Assembly (NCBI GenBank): GCA_038207155.1
Contig: JBBRAB010000003.1
Span: forward strand, 62,001-126,000
Reading direction: 5' to 3'
DNA from: FEN-1139 sp038207155
GTDB taxonomy: Bacteria > Myxococcota_A > Polyangia > Polyangiales > Polyangiaceae
DNA length: 64,000 nt
Below the pieces are notes generated by a model. It searched no databases. It was not told where the DNA came from and saw only the letters and a list, made by a program, of their open reading frames with translations. The position numbers and the translations under genes were made by a program. Positions 32,574-41,450 of the stretch are shown here, piece by piece. How positions within the stretch are numbered: position 1 is the first letter of the stretch; each line of letters starts with the position of its first letter.

Positions 32574-34945
32574 CGTTGACTCGCTCGCAAGCTCCGTTCC
32601 AACCTCGACCGCGCGCTGCAGCTACCCGAACGGTCGTCACGCGCGGTCGACTGAGCGGGCTTGGTTGGGTACTTCTCTTCGCGTCGGTTGGCTGCCGCTC
32701 CCATCCGGAAACCACAACCGAGAAGGCCACCAAAGCGGCGACGCCTCCCGTCGTAGCGTCTGCGGAAAACGGTGTGTTGCTCCAGCCTGGCAGCGATCAG
32801 GTCGAACTCGTGGAACGCCTGGAAACCTGTGAGATCGACTACTACGGGCCTACGCTCGATCTTGGCGCCCAGACTTCCTTGGCCTCTGCGGTACAGGGTT
32901 CCGGCGACAAGCCCGCCATTACCTCGGTGGAGCGAGGTGGAGCGACCTTCGCGCGCATTGAGACGCGTCGGGTGTCCTTCGATTTGTGGCTGGACCAGCC
33001 GCTTGAGCAGCCGCGGCTCAGTCTTCGACTGGTACCTCTCGCGGCCACGCGGATCTCCACCTGGCTTGATTCGCGCCCGATCGGCACTCAGCGCATCGCG
33101 CGAGGTGACACCGTTACGCTTGGGTTTGCTCCGCTTGAGGGCAGTATTCCTGCGGGGCGTCACACCGTCAGCATTGAGCTGCGGGGACGTCCGAGCGGGT
33201 CCACCGAAGCTCTGGCGGAGCTTGATTGGATCCACTTCGGAGTGCCGCCTGAGGGCCAGGTCCTTAGTTCCATCCCCACGCGACGCGACGTGCTCGCCGA
33301 CCAGGAAATCGGGAAGATTCCGCGGAGATCCCTGGTGCTTCGCGCGCCGGGGATTCTGCGTTGTCCATTGCACCTGGCGGTCGCATCGCGGTTCAAACTG
33401 TCGCTCGGCTTCTGGGGTACTGGTAGCGGCGTTGCCGAGGTCCGGATGCTTGAAGATGGGCAGCCGCCTGTCGTGCTTCACCAACGCAAGGTGACGGCTG
33501 GGCAAGGCGCTGAGTGGATCCCGATCGATCTCGATCTGGCGCCGTTCATCGGTCGGGTGGTTGCGCTGGAGCTCCGAGTCCTTCGCGCGACGCAGGGCGG
33601 GCGAGTCGTGTTCGGCGAACCGCGCATCGTGCGGGCGTTTCCGAAGCCGCAGCCTGAACACAAGCCCAAGGTCGTCGTGCTGGTGGTGGCCGCGAGCTGC
33701 GATCGCCGAAAAATACCGCCATTTGGACCAATCGGCGAACTGGCCACCTTCGGTGAACTGCAGCGTCAGAGTGTGGTGTTCCCTGGCTACAGGGTGCCAA
33801 CCAGTTTGCCCGCCGGCGTGGTGGCCTCGCTGCTCACCGGGCTGCCCCCATCGCGCCACGGCGTTGAAGACATCTCCGCGCGGCTCTCGTCGCAGCAGCG
33901 CGTCTTGAGCCAATGGATCAAACAGGCCAGCGGTCGGACCGCGATGTTCACTGGCGTTCCGACGACTTTTCCTGCCTTTGGGTTCAATGCGGGATGGGAC
34001 GAATTTCAGGCGATTTCTCCAGTGAAAGACGTCTCAGCCGAGGAACCCCTGCTCCAGGCGACGCGCTGGCTTTCGCGGGAGCTTGCGGTCGCGGATCCGC
34101 ACCCACGCTTCGTGCTTGTGCACTCACGAGGGATGCACCCGCCTTGGGATTTGACCAAGGACGAAGTGGCTCAACTCCAACCGACCGAGTACGGCGGAGC
34201 CCTTGACGCTCGTCGCGGTGGCATCACGCTTGGTCGCATTAGGCGTCAGACTCTCAAGGGCCAGCGGCGCCTGAGCGATGAGGATTGGACGCGCTTCGAG
34301 TCGATGACAGGCGCCGTGCTCGCCGATGAATCGGTGGCGATAGGTCAACTCATCGAGACGCTTAAGCGCCACGATCTTTGGAAAGACACCCTGTTTGTCT
34401 TCACTGGGGATGTCGCCGCGGGGGACGCACCGGCCGTGCCCTTCGATCCTATTGGGCAGCTACGCGAAGATCAGCTCACCGTCCCGCTGATCATCAAATT
34501 CCCCGGGCAACTGGGGGCGGGCACGAGCTCCTCGGTGCCTGTCACCACGACCGATTTGACCCGGACTATCCTTGATGCGCTCGGCATTGAGCCGGCCGAG
34601 GCTGCCGAGGGCATCAACTTGCTCGACATCGCTAGCGGACGCCCACCACTACTCGGGCGGGCCCTGACGGCCACGCTAGGTAAGCGCTACTCGACCCGGG
34701 TCGGGACTTGGCAGCTGTTTGGTGAGGTAGGCCGAGTGCCGCACTTGTGCCAGGTCGATGTCGACCCGATGTGCATGGAGGATCTCTTTGGTGTTCGCAC
34801 CCTGGCATCACGCGCCCTGTGGAGTTGGACCCACGAGAGCCTGCGGGCTCGGCCTGCGACCGGAGAGGGCACAACTCGTGAACCCGCGAGCATCGACGCG
34901 GACACCGCCGCCGCGCTGACCGTGTGGGGAGACATCGACCAGTGA
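32570..34945 (+). CDS. Sulfatase-like lipoprotein with degenerate active site
   Basis: The GTG at 32570 overlaps the previous stop (GTGA) and gives 791 residues. A signal (SGLGWVLLFASVGC) ends in a lipobox near Cys43. Residues about 60-370 are beta-rich and resemble carbohydrate-binding-type sandwiches. Residues about 375-720 have the sulfatase/alkaline-phosphatase fold outline: SLLTGLPPSRHGVED, MHPPWDLTKDEVAQL, VPLIIKFPGQLG, TTTDLTRTILDALG. The metal and nucleophile residues are lost: the opening Asp pair is VVAASCDRRK, the C/S-x-P-x-R is absent, and the DHG segment reads FTGDVAAGD. It is probably a non-catalytic binding protein. Two-residue errors in my alignment are possible. Confidence 0.75.
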   Translation: MTLTRSQAPFQPRPRAAATRTVVTRGRLSGLGWVLLFASVGCRSHPETTTEKATKAATPPVVASAENGVLLQPGSDQVELVERLETCEIDYYGPTLDLGAQTSLASAVQGSGDKPAITSVERGGATFARIETRRVSFDLWLDQPLEQPRLSLRLVPLAATRISTWLDSRPIGTQRIARGDTVTLGFAPLEGSIPAGRHTVSIELRGRPSGSTEALAELDWIHFGVPPEGQVLSSIPTRRDVLADQEIGKIPRRSLVLRAPGILRCPLHLAVASRFKLSLGFWGTGSGVAEVRMLEDGQPPVVLHQRKVTAGQGAEWIPIDLDLAPFIGRVVALELRVLRATQGGRVVFGEPRIVRAFPKPQPEHKPKVVVLVVAASCDRRKIPPFGPIGELATFGELQRQSVVFPGYRVPTSLPAGVVASLLTGLPPSRHGVEDISARLSSQQRVLSQWIKQASGRTAMFTGVPTTFPAFGFNAGWDEFQAISPVKDVSAEEPLLQATRWLSRELAVADPHPRFVLVHSRGMHPPWDLTKDEVAQLQPTEYGGALDARRGGITLGRIRRQTLKGQRRLSDEDWTRFESMTGAVLADESVAIGQLIETLKRHDLWKDTLFVFTGDVAAGDAPAVPFDPIGQLREDQLTVPLIIKFPGQLGAGTSSSVPVTTTDLTRTILDALGIEPAEAAEGINLLDIASGRPPLLGRALTATLGKRYSTRVGTWQLFGEVGRVPHLCQVDVDPMCMEDLFGVRTLASRALWSWTHESLRARPATGEGTTREPASIDADTAAALTVWGDIDQ

Positions 34946-34970
34946 TGGTCCAAGCCTTCCGCGTGGCGAA

Positions 34971-35387
34971 GTGATTCGCGTGTTCTCTCAGTCATCGGAC
35001 CTCGCCTGGGGGACGCTCGAGGGACGGTGTCGCGCCCTGTTTGGGCCGCGCGTCGCCGTCCACTGGCTCGAATCGGGGAGAATTTCGCTGGATTTGTCAC
35101 CGGCTAGTGGCGAGTACCGGCTGCAGTCGCGCGCTGCATCTGATGCCGATTGGGAGGCTGCCGACCGGGCGGAGGCCCGCAGCCCGTCCGCTGGGGGGCT
35201 ATCGCTACTGGCTCGCCGCTGCCACTGGCTGATCGAGCTCACCATCGGTGTCGAAACGGGTTTGGGACCCCGCTACGCGCTGCTCGGAACACTCACGCAG
35301 CTTGGACTTGGTCCCGCCTTGCCGGAAGACGAGTCGACCCTGCTTGGGATTCGCGGCTATCGGCAGCTTCTCGAGGGCCTCAAGTGA
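34971..35387 (+). CDS. Hypothetical protein
   Basis: A GTG-started frame of 138 residues, 25 bp after the sulfatase-like gene. The product is soluble, with LEGRCRALFGPRVAVHWLES and WLIELTIGVETGLGPRYALLG segments. No family recognised. Its spacing suggests it is the last gene of the 24.8-35.4 kb run, which ends convergently against rph 36 bp later. Confidence 0.6.
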   Translation: MIRVFSQSSDLAWGTLEGRCRALFGPRVAVHWLESGRISLDLSPASGEYRLQSRAASDADWEAADRAEARSPSAGGLSLLARRCHWLIELTIGVETGLGPRYALLGTLTQLGLGPALPEDESTLLGIRGYRQLLEGLK

Positions 35388-35423
35388 CGCGCCTCGCGAG
35401 CAGCCGAAATGTCCGCTGAAAAC

Positions 35424-36197
35424 TCAGGCCTTGGGGGCAGGTCCGCGCACAAGTCGAGCGAGGTCGATGCCCGCCTTAGCGAGGGCTTCGCGCTGCAGCT
35501 CGCATAGGGTGCTGATCCCGGTTTGAGCGAGATCCACCATCAAGTCGACCTCAGCGCGCGAAATGGCCTCACCCTCAGCGGTTCCCTGGAGCTCCACGAT
35601 TCCGCCCCGGGCTGTGCCCACGACGTTGAGATCCACCCGAGCTGCGGAATCCTCGGTGTAGCAAAGGTCGAGAGCCAGCGCGTCGTCGACGTGACCGACA
35701 CTGATCGCGGCGACCTGATCGCGGAGCACCGGGATCTCGAGGATTCTGCGGCGACGCAGCGAATCAAGTGCAGCCGCCAGGGCGATGAAGCCGGCGGTGA
35801 TGCTGGCAGTTCGGGTGCCACCGTCGGCTTCGAGGACGTCGCAATCGATCACGATTTGGCGTTCACCGAGGTACTCACGGCACAGGGCGGCGCGCAGCGA
35901 GCGCCCGATCAGACGCTCGATCTCGCGCGCACGTCCACCGAGCGGGCGCTCGCGACCGTCGCGTCGCTCGCGGCGGTTGGGATTGGCTCGTGGGTGCATC
36001 TGATACTCGGCGGTGAGCCAGCCCTCGCCGCGACCACGCAGAAAATCCGGCAGCTGTTCCTCGACGCTGGCCGTCGCGAGCACCACCGTACCGCCGCAGC
36101 GGTAGAGCACGGAACCCTCAGAAAGGCGGTGAAACCCGAGTTCGATCGTGACGGGGCGGAGGGCATCCAGGGGACGGTCAGCGCGCTTGCTTGGCAT
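35424..36197 (-). CDS. rph: Ribonuclease PH
   Basis: A phosphate-dependent 3'-5' exoribonuclease that trims tRNA 3' ends; hexameric and cytoplasmic. Family motifs are visible: LRPVTIELGFHRLSEGSVLY, TAEYQMHPRANPNR (with the Arg-rich RNA-binding segment and ERLIGRSLRAAL), IDCDVLEADGGTRTASITAGF and LDLCYTEDSAARVDLNVV. Length of 257 residues is slightly longer than the usual 240, with the extra part at the C-terminus. The divergent queE start is 130 bp away. Confidence 0.96.
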   Translation of the reverse strand: MPSKRADRPLDALRPVTIELGFHRLSEGSVLYRCGGTVVLATASVEEQLPDFLRGRGEGWLTAEYQMHPRANPNRRERRDGRERPLGGRAREIERLIGRSLRAALCREYLGERQIVIDCDVLEADGGTRTASITAGFIALAAALDSLRRRRILEIPVLRDQVAAISVGHVDDALALDLCYTEDSAARVDLNVVGTARGGIVELQGTAEGEAISRAEVDLMVDLAQTGISTLCELQREALAKAGIDLARLVRGPAPKA

Positions 36198-36327
36198 TAG
36201 GGGCCCCTCTTACCACAGCGGCGCGGCGCCTCGCGCCCCCAGGTCGAGCCGGTTGTGCGATTCTGCCGGTGGCCCAGAGCGCCTGACTCACGTTGCTCGG
36301 ACCTCAGTTAACGCCTAGGGTTGCCCC

Positions 36328-37029
36328 ATGGTTGCGAGCCCAGCAACGCTCGAGGTTTCCGAGGTATTTGACAGCATTCAAGGTGAAGGTCCGTCGCTCG
36401 GCATGCCCTGCACCTTCCTGCGATTGGGTCGCTGCAACCTCAAGTGCAGCTACTGCGACACGCCGTACACCTGGGATCAGCGACGCTATGACCTCGCGAG
36501 CACCCTCCAGCACCCGACGCTTGCGGAGCTGCGAGACGCTCTACGGCGGCGCAACCCGAAGCGACTGGTGATCACGGGTGGGGAACCGCTGCTGCAGACG
36601 CAGGGCCTGGTCGCACTGCTGTCGGACTGGACTGATGCTCCACCCGTGGAGATCGAGACCAACGCGACTCTGCCAGCGAGTGACGCCCTGCTGCCGCTCG
36701 TTGCGCAGTGGAATCTCTCGCCCAAACTCGCGAGTTCAGGCATGCCGCTCGGTCGCCGCATTGTTAGCTCGGTGCTGACGGCGTTTCGCCCCAATCCGCA
36801 GGCCTATCTGAAGCTGGTGCTTGGTGAGCCAGCGGAGGTCAAGGAGGCGGTTGGCTTGATCGCTGAGCTCGACTGGCCGCGCGAGCGGGTACTCTGGATG
36901 CCGGAGGGAATCGACAGCAGCCGCCTGACGGAGGTGAGCCAGTGGCTCGTGCCAGCCGCGATCGCAGCCGGCGTCCGCTTCACGCCGCGACTTCACGTAC
37001 TGCTTTGGGGAAATCGGCGCGGCTGCTGA
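36328..37029 (+). CDS. queE: 7-carboxy-7-deazaguanine synthase (radical SAM)
   Basis: Makes 7-carboxy-7-deazaguanine from carboxytetrahydropterin on the queuosine route. The N-terminus has VSEVFDSIQGEGPSLGMPCTFLRLG-type sequence (the QueE signature) and the radical-SAM cluster motif C36-x3-C40-x2-C43 (CNLKCSYCDTPYTWD). LVITGGEPLLQ is the SAM-binding GGE motif. Length of 233 residues is normal. No other queuosine genes lie in the window. A 22-bp tandem repeat begins at its stop codon. Confidence 0.95.
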   Translation: MVASPATLEVSEVFDSIQGEGPSLGMPCTFLRLGRCNLKCSYCDTPYTWDQRRYDLASTLQHPTLAELRDALRRRNPKRLVITGGEPLLQTQGLVALLSDWTDAPPVEIETNATLPASDALLPLVAQWNLSPKLASSGMPLGRRIVSSVLTAFRPNPQAYLKLVLGEPAEVKEAVGLIAELDWPRERVLWMPEGIDSSRLTEVSQWLVPAAIAAGVRFTPRLHVLLWGNRRGC

Positions 37030-37080
37030 GGGGCAACTGATGGGCAGTTGAGGGGCAACTGATGGGCAGTTGAGGGGCAG
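37029..37080. repeat. 22-bp tandem repeat, 2.4 copies
   Basis: AGGGGCAACTGATGGGCAGTTG occurs at 37029-37050 and 37051-37072, followed by a partial AGGGGCAG. It starts within the queE stop codon and lies before the TPR metallopeptidase gene. Each unit contains CAACTG / CAGTTG, so it can also form hairpins. Confidence 0.95.
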
Positions 37081-37132
37081 GCCCAACGTTTTGCGGTGTC
37101 CGTTCTTTCGTTAAGGGTCAAACCGAGGACTC

Positions 37133-39907
37133 GTGGCAAACTCCATCCACGTGCGTTTGCGTTTCTGGACCGCCTGTTTGACTTCCGGGGTGCTGTTGGC
37201 TTGTGCCGGCGCGACGACGTCGATGCCCGCCAAACGGTCACCCGCGGGTACGCACGAGCTGGCTCCATCGGTGGACCAAGCGCTCGCTCTTCTGCGCCGT
37301 TCGGACTACGCCCTCGCGGAAGCGGCGCTGCTTGGGCTGCGCGCCTCAACCGAGGGAAAAAAAGCATCGGTTCGGCTTGGGTTAGCCCAGCTCTATCACG
37401 ACACAGGTCGCGTAAATCAGGCTGAAATCTTGCTGCGCGAGCTCGCTGCCAGCGCTGAGACCCAGAGTGCTCCCGTTGCCCTGTTGCTCGCTGACGTTCT
37501 CGCCGACCGTGGTGAGCTCGGGGCTGCGCGAGAGGTGCTGCTGGCCGCGCCTCCGGGGCCACAGCAGCGTGAAGTTCGACTCCGATTGGCTGAGCTGGAG
37601 GCCCTCAGGGGTGCGCGTTCGGAAGCGGAGAGCCTCTGGCATGGACTGATCGACGACTACAACACGGGAGCGATCGGGTTCGAGGATGCGACGGACTTGG
37701 CCTTGGCTGGGCGCGCCGCCGCCGAGCTGCACCATCCCAAGGATGCCAACGCGCTCTACGATCTTGCAGAACAGGCGGGACAACCGTCGCTTCGCACCTT
37801 GCGCTACCGCGCCGAGCTATTTCTCTCGGCTCACGATCCCTCGCAGGCGCGAAAGGTGCTGCTCGAAGCGCAGAGGCTCGCACCAAATCATCCCGATTTG
37901 CACGTGCTCGACGCCCAGATCGCCCTCGAAGAAGAACTCGATTTCGGTCGTGCCGAGCGCGAAGTGCAAGCCGCCCTGGCGGTCAATCCGCAGCATGCGG
38001 GGGCGCAGGCTGTACGCGTCGAGCTGGCGCTCCGGGATCTCGACTTTCGCGTGGCGGACGAGCAGCTCGCGCGCGCGCAAGTCGCTCATCCCAACAGTCC
38101 ACATTTGAGAGCGCTCGCGGCTGCCTCACGCCTGCTGCGCGACGATCGGGCGGGCTACCAGCGGCTCGAACGGCTTGCGTTAGAGGCGTGCCCGGACGGG
38201 GCTGGGTTTCATCGTCGAGTTGCGGGCCTGGTCGAGTGGCACCACCGCTACGAACAGGCACTTTCTCTGCTGGATCGGGCGCTCGAACTGGCTCCAGCAG
38301 ACTCGGCCGCGCGCGGGCAGTGGGTAGTGGCGCTGCTGCGCGGCGGCCACGAAGAACGGGGACGTCAGGAGCTCGAACGTGCCTTCAAGGTCGACCCCTT
38401 CGATCGACAACTCCACAACCTTCTCGACCTGTACGAACGTCGACTCGATCACGAGCTAGCGACTCTCACGACACCGCGCTTTGTGGTGTCCGTACCCAAG
38501 CAGCACGCGGCATTGCTGAAGGAGCTGGTGCTTCCTTGGCTGGATGCGGCCTGGGACTCGCTCTCGGCGCGCTACGGTGTTTCACCGCCTCTGCCGATTC
38601 GTATTGAGCTTCACGCGGATCGCGAGAGTTTTGGGATCCGAGCCGCGGGGCACCCCGACACGACCCTGGCCGGGGTGTGCTTCGGGCGTCGAATCGTCCT
38701 GCTATTGCCGCTCCAAGAGCCGCTCAATCTGGGGATGACGCTCTGGCACGAGCTGTCGCATGTCTTTCATCTGGCCGCGTCGAACTATCAGGTTCCGCGC
38801 TGGTTTACCGAGGGGCTGGCTGAGTCCGAGACGCGTTGGCGGCGCCCTGAGTGGCAGCGTGAGACCGACGAGCTTCTGTGGGAAGCGTTGCAGTCGGGAG
38901 CTGCCCTAGGGATCAGTGAACTCGAGCGCCGCTTCACTCACGCCCAGAGTCTGCTCGAGTTGACTCGGGCCTACGTGATTGCGACTGAGTTCGTCGACGC
39001 CATGGTGACGGAAGCCGGGTTTGCCGTCGTGCCGCAGCTGCTCGCAGGCTGGGCTCAGGGCGAAAGCACTGTCCAGGTCCTTCCCCGGGTTCTTGGGCGC
39101 TCGCCACTCGAGCTCGAGCAACTGTTGCGGCGCTCGCTTGAGCGGCGCACAGCGCGCTTCGCTGGGACCTATTTCCCGCCGACCGTGCCCGACGTGGTCA
39201 CGTCGCAGCCACCAAAAACGCAGCTCGAGCAGTGGCACGCTAGGCGGGTGCTGCGCGCGTTGAGCGACGGGGAGCTCAGCGCTGCCCAGCGCGCCCTGGA
39301 GGCCGCAGGTCCCTTAAATTCACCTGATCTGCTGTGGGCTTCGGCACGCTTGGCCGAAAGCACCGAGCAGTTCGGGCTGGCGTTTTCCAAGTACCAGGAC
39401 CTGGCTTCAACTGGGCACGGCGGCAGTCGCGTCGAGGCAAAACTCGCTGCGCTAGCGGGCGCGCTAGGGCGCGACGCGGAGTCGCAGCGGCATTGGAGCG
39501 CGGCCAATCAGGCGGATCCGCAGAATGTGGAGTCCCTCAATGCCCTCGCCCTGGCCGCCCGCAAGGGGCAACGGGTTCAAGACGAACAACGTTGGATCGA
39601 AGCCTTGGCCCTGCTCGACGAATCCCATGCCAGTGTTCACCGTCGTCGCGTGGAACTCCGGCTCCTGACACAGCCGAAAGAGGCCTGGTCGGCCACGGAA
39701 TCCCTAGTATTTGCCGATCCACTGTCGACTCGCAGTCATCGACTCGTCGCCCGAGCGGCGCTGGCAGTGGGACAACAGGCGACCGCTAAGCTCGCGCTGC
39801 AACGTGCGCTGCTCGGAGTTGGCAGCCCGGAGGAACACCAGCTGGCAGTGGGTGAGCTTCAGCTCGTCAGGGCACAAAAATCGCTCCCTCCCTGGGATTC
39901 CCCGTGA
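37133..39907 (+). CDS. TPR-repeat lipoprotein with HExxH metallopeptidase domain
   Basis: A GTG-started 924-residue lipoprotein: the signal LRFWTACLTSGVLLAC ends in an LLAC lipobox near Cys24. Residues about 45-430 are tetratricopeptide-type helical repeats (AREVLLAAPPGPQQREVRLR, ALELAPADSAARGQWVVALL). Residues about 445-660 form a gluzincin-type peptidase: LWHELSHVFHL gives the HELSH zinc site, and RWFTEGLAESE about 20 residues later gives the third ligand Glu, as in the peptidase MA-like family. More TPR-like helices follow to the end. It probably acts in the periplasm or outer-membrane face. Spacing of 136 bp to the next gene leaves co-transcription open. Confidence 0.85.
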   Translation: MANSIHVRLRFWTACLTSGVLLACAGATTSMPAKRSPAGTHELAPSVDQALALLRRSDYALAEAALLGLRASTEGKKASVRLGLAQLYHDTGRVNQAEILLRELAASAETQSAPVALLLADVLADRGELGAAREVLLAAPPGPQQREVRLRLAELEALRGARSEAESLWHGLIDDYNTGAIGFEDATDLALAGRAAAELHHPKDANALYDLAEQAGQPSLRTLRYRAELFLSAHDPSQARKVLLEAQRLAPNHPDLHVLDAQIALEEELDFGRAEREVQAALAVNPQHAGAQAVRVELALRDLDFRVADEQLARAQVAHPNSPHLRALAAASRLLRDDRAGYQRLERLALEACPDGAGFHRRVAGLVEWHHRYEQALSLLDRALELAPADSAARGQWVVALLRGGHEERGRQELERAFKVDPFDRQLHNLLDLYERRLDHELATLTTPRFVVSVPKQHAALLKELVLPWLDAAWDSLSARYGVSPPLPIRIELHADRESFGIRAAGHPDTTLAGVCFGRRIVLLLPLQEPLNLGMTLWHELSHVFHLAASNYQVPRWFTEGLAESETRWRRPEWQRETDELLWEALQSGAALGISELERRFTHAQSLLELTRAYVIATEFVDAMVTEAGFAVVPQLLAGWAQGESTVQVLPRVLGRSPLELEQLLRRSLERRTARFAGTYFPPTVPDVVTSQPPKTQLEQWHARRVLRALSDGELSAAQRALEAAGPLNSPDLLWASARLAESTEQFGLAFSKYQDLASTGHGGSRVEAKLAALAGALGRDAESQRHWSAANQADPQNVESLNALALAARKGQRVQDEQRWIEALALLDESHASVHRRRVELRLLTQPKEAWSATESLVFADPLSTRSHRLVARAALAVGQQATAKLALQRALLGVGSPEEHQLAVGELQLVRAQKSLPPWDSP

Positions 39908-40043
39908 GTCTCAGTCCCACGATTGACGTCCCCTTCCGGCTTGCCTGGGTGTCCGGCCAAGCATGGCGATTGCCTCAATCCGCGCTCGCAGAGTGGGGGC
40001 TCGCTGACTTAGTCTGTCGAAAGCACTTCTTGATGCGGCCGGC

Positions 40044-41450
40044 ATGACCCAGACCTCTGACCCCTCCTTTTGGTTACAAGCATTCCCCCCCGGCATGTGG
40101 CGTTGGGTTGTGGGGGGCACAGTCGGCAGCCTGGCGACTGCAGCCGGACTTGGGATGGCTGCCAAGCTGGTGACGAATTGGCCGAGATCCAAGCTTGCGG
40201 CGATGAGCGCGCACGACGCTTCAACCGTCCGAGCGGTGCTGACAGAAGTGGAGGAGCGACTCGCCGCCTGCCTCGCTCATGAAGACTCCGACGTCGTGCG
40301 GGCGGTTGATGAGCTGCTGCGCGGCGCGACCACCCTCACGGCGAGCGATATCCATTTCTCACCGCTGCCCACAGGTTGTGTCGTGACCTACCGCGTTCAC
40401 GGTTCGCTGCATCGCGTCACGACTTTGAGCTCGCTTCTGGCTCCGTTGTTCGTCAATCGCATCAAGGTGATGGCGCGCCTCGACCTGCACGTCCGCAGCT
40501 TGCCCCAGGACGGTCGTTTGGTGACACAAGTGGGAGGCAGGGTCGTCGAGGCGCGTGTCTCCACCCTACCAACGGAGAGCGGAGAGCGCGTCGTGCTCCG
40601 ACTCGTGCGGGGTGGTCGCACGGTGCCCTCGCTCGATTCTCTGGGCTTTTCTCCCCAGGTTCTGGCGAGTTTGCAGGGGCTGTTGGCCAAGCCGCAAGGA
40701 CTGGTCTTCGTGACCGGTCCCGTTGGCAGCGGCAAGACGACCACCCTCTATTCGGCGCTCGAGTACATTTCCCAAAGTCGTGGCGAGACCACGACCTTAG
40801 TCACGCTCGAAGACCCAATCGAGCTCGAGCTTCCCTTCGCGACGCAAACCCAGATGCACGCCAGGACGGGGATGACCTTCGCGAGTGCGTTACGCAGCGT
40901 GCTGCGGCAGGACCCAAATGTTCTCATGCTCGGTGAGATCCGCGACTCGGAGACAGCTGACATTGCGATGCAGGCGGGTCTGACAGGTCACCTGATCCTG
41001 ACGACGGTCCACGCCGACAATGCCGCGGGACCCTTCGCACGCCTGATTGACATGCATATCGAGCCCTTTGTCCTAGCGAGCAGCACGATCGGCAGTCTTT
41101 CGCAGCGTCTGGTGCGCACGCTGTGCGGCGCTTGTCGCCGCGAGCAAGCCCCGGAGCCCCTGCACCGCGAGCGGTTCGCCCGCCTGGGTGTCACTCTCGA
41201 TGAGGGGCCATTTTACGAGCCGGTGGGTTGTCGGCTCTGTGAAGGTCAGGGCTACACGGGACGCACCCCGATTTCGGAGCTCTTGTGCGTGGATTCGGAG
41301 CTGCGCGCCAGGATCCACGACTGCCTGCCCACCGACAAGCTGCGCGAGCTTGCGATCGCGCGGGGCATGGTGCCGCTTGTCGAAGACGGACTTCGCCGCG
41401 CGCGTCAGGGCGAGACCTCCCTGGCCGAGGTGTTGCGGGTGGCAGGATGA
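40044..41450 (+). CDS. GspE/PilB-type secretion ATPase with N-terminal membrane segment
   Basis: A 468-residue hexameric ATPase of the type II secretion/type IV pilus assembly group. Walker A is TGPVGSGKTTTLYSAL (about 230), the Asp box TLEDPIEL, Walker B NVLMLGEIRDSETA and the His box GHLILTTVHADNA. A zinc tetracysteine is made by CGACRRE and CRLCEGQGYTGR, as in GspE. The usual GspE N-terminal domains are missing; instead residues 18-43 (MWRWVVGGTVGSLATAAGLG) form a membrane helix, which is unusual for this cytoplasmic motor. No GspF, pilin or secretin gene is nearby. The stop overlaps the next start (ATGA). Confidence 0.88.
   Translation: MTQTSDPSFWLQAFPPGMWRWVVGGTVGSLATAAGLGMAAKLVTNWPRSKLAAMSAHDASTVRAVLTEVEERLAACLAHEDSDVVRAVDELLRGATTLTASDIHFSPLPTGCVVTYRVHGSLHRVTTLSSLLAPLFVNRIKVMARLDLHVRSLPQDGRLVTQVGGRVVEARVSTLPTESGERVVLRLVRGGRTVPSLDSLGFSPQVLASLQGLLAKPQGLVFVTGPVGSGKTTTLYSALEYISQSRGETTTLVTLEDPIELELPFATQTQMHARTGMTFASALRSVLRQDPNVLMLGEIRDSETADIAMQAGLTGHLILTTVHADNAAGPFARLIDMHIEPFVLASSTIGSLSQRLVRTLCGACRREQAPEPLHRERFARLGVTLDEGPFYEPVGCRLCEGQGYTGRTPISELLCVDSELRARIHDCLPTDKLRELAIARGMVPLVEDGLRRARQGETSLAEVLRVAG

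Noticed and set aside
32117..33913. 598-codon open frame on the minus strand
   Set aside because: It is the shadow of the giant receiver and sulfatase-like genes; its sequence is Arg/His/Gln-rich with no domain.
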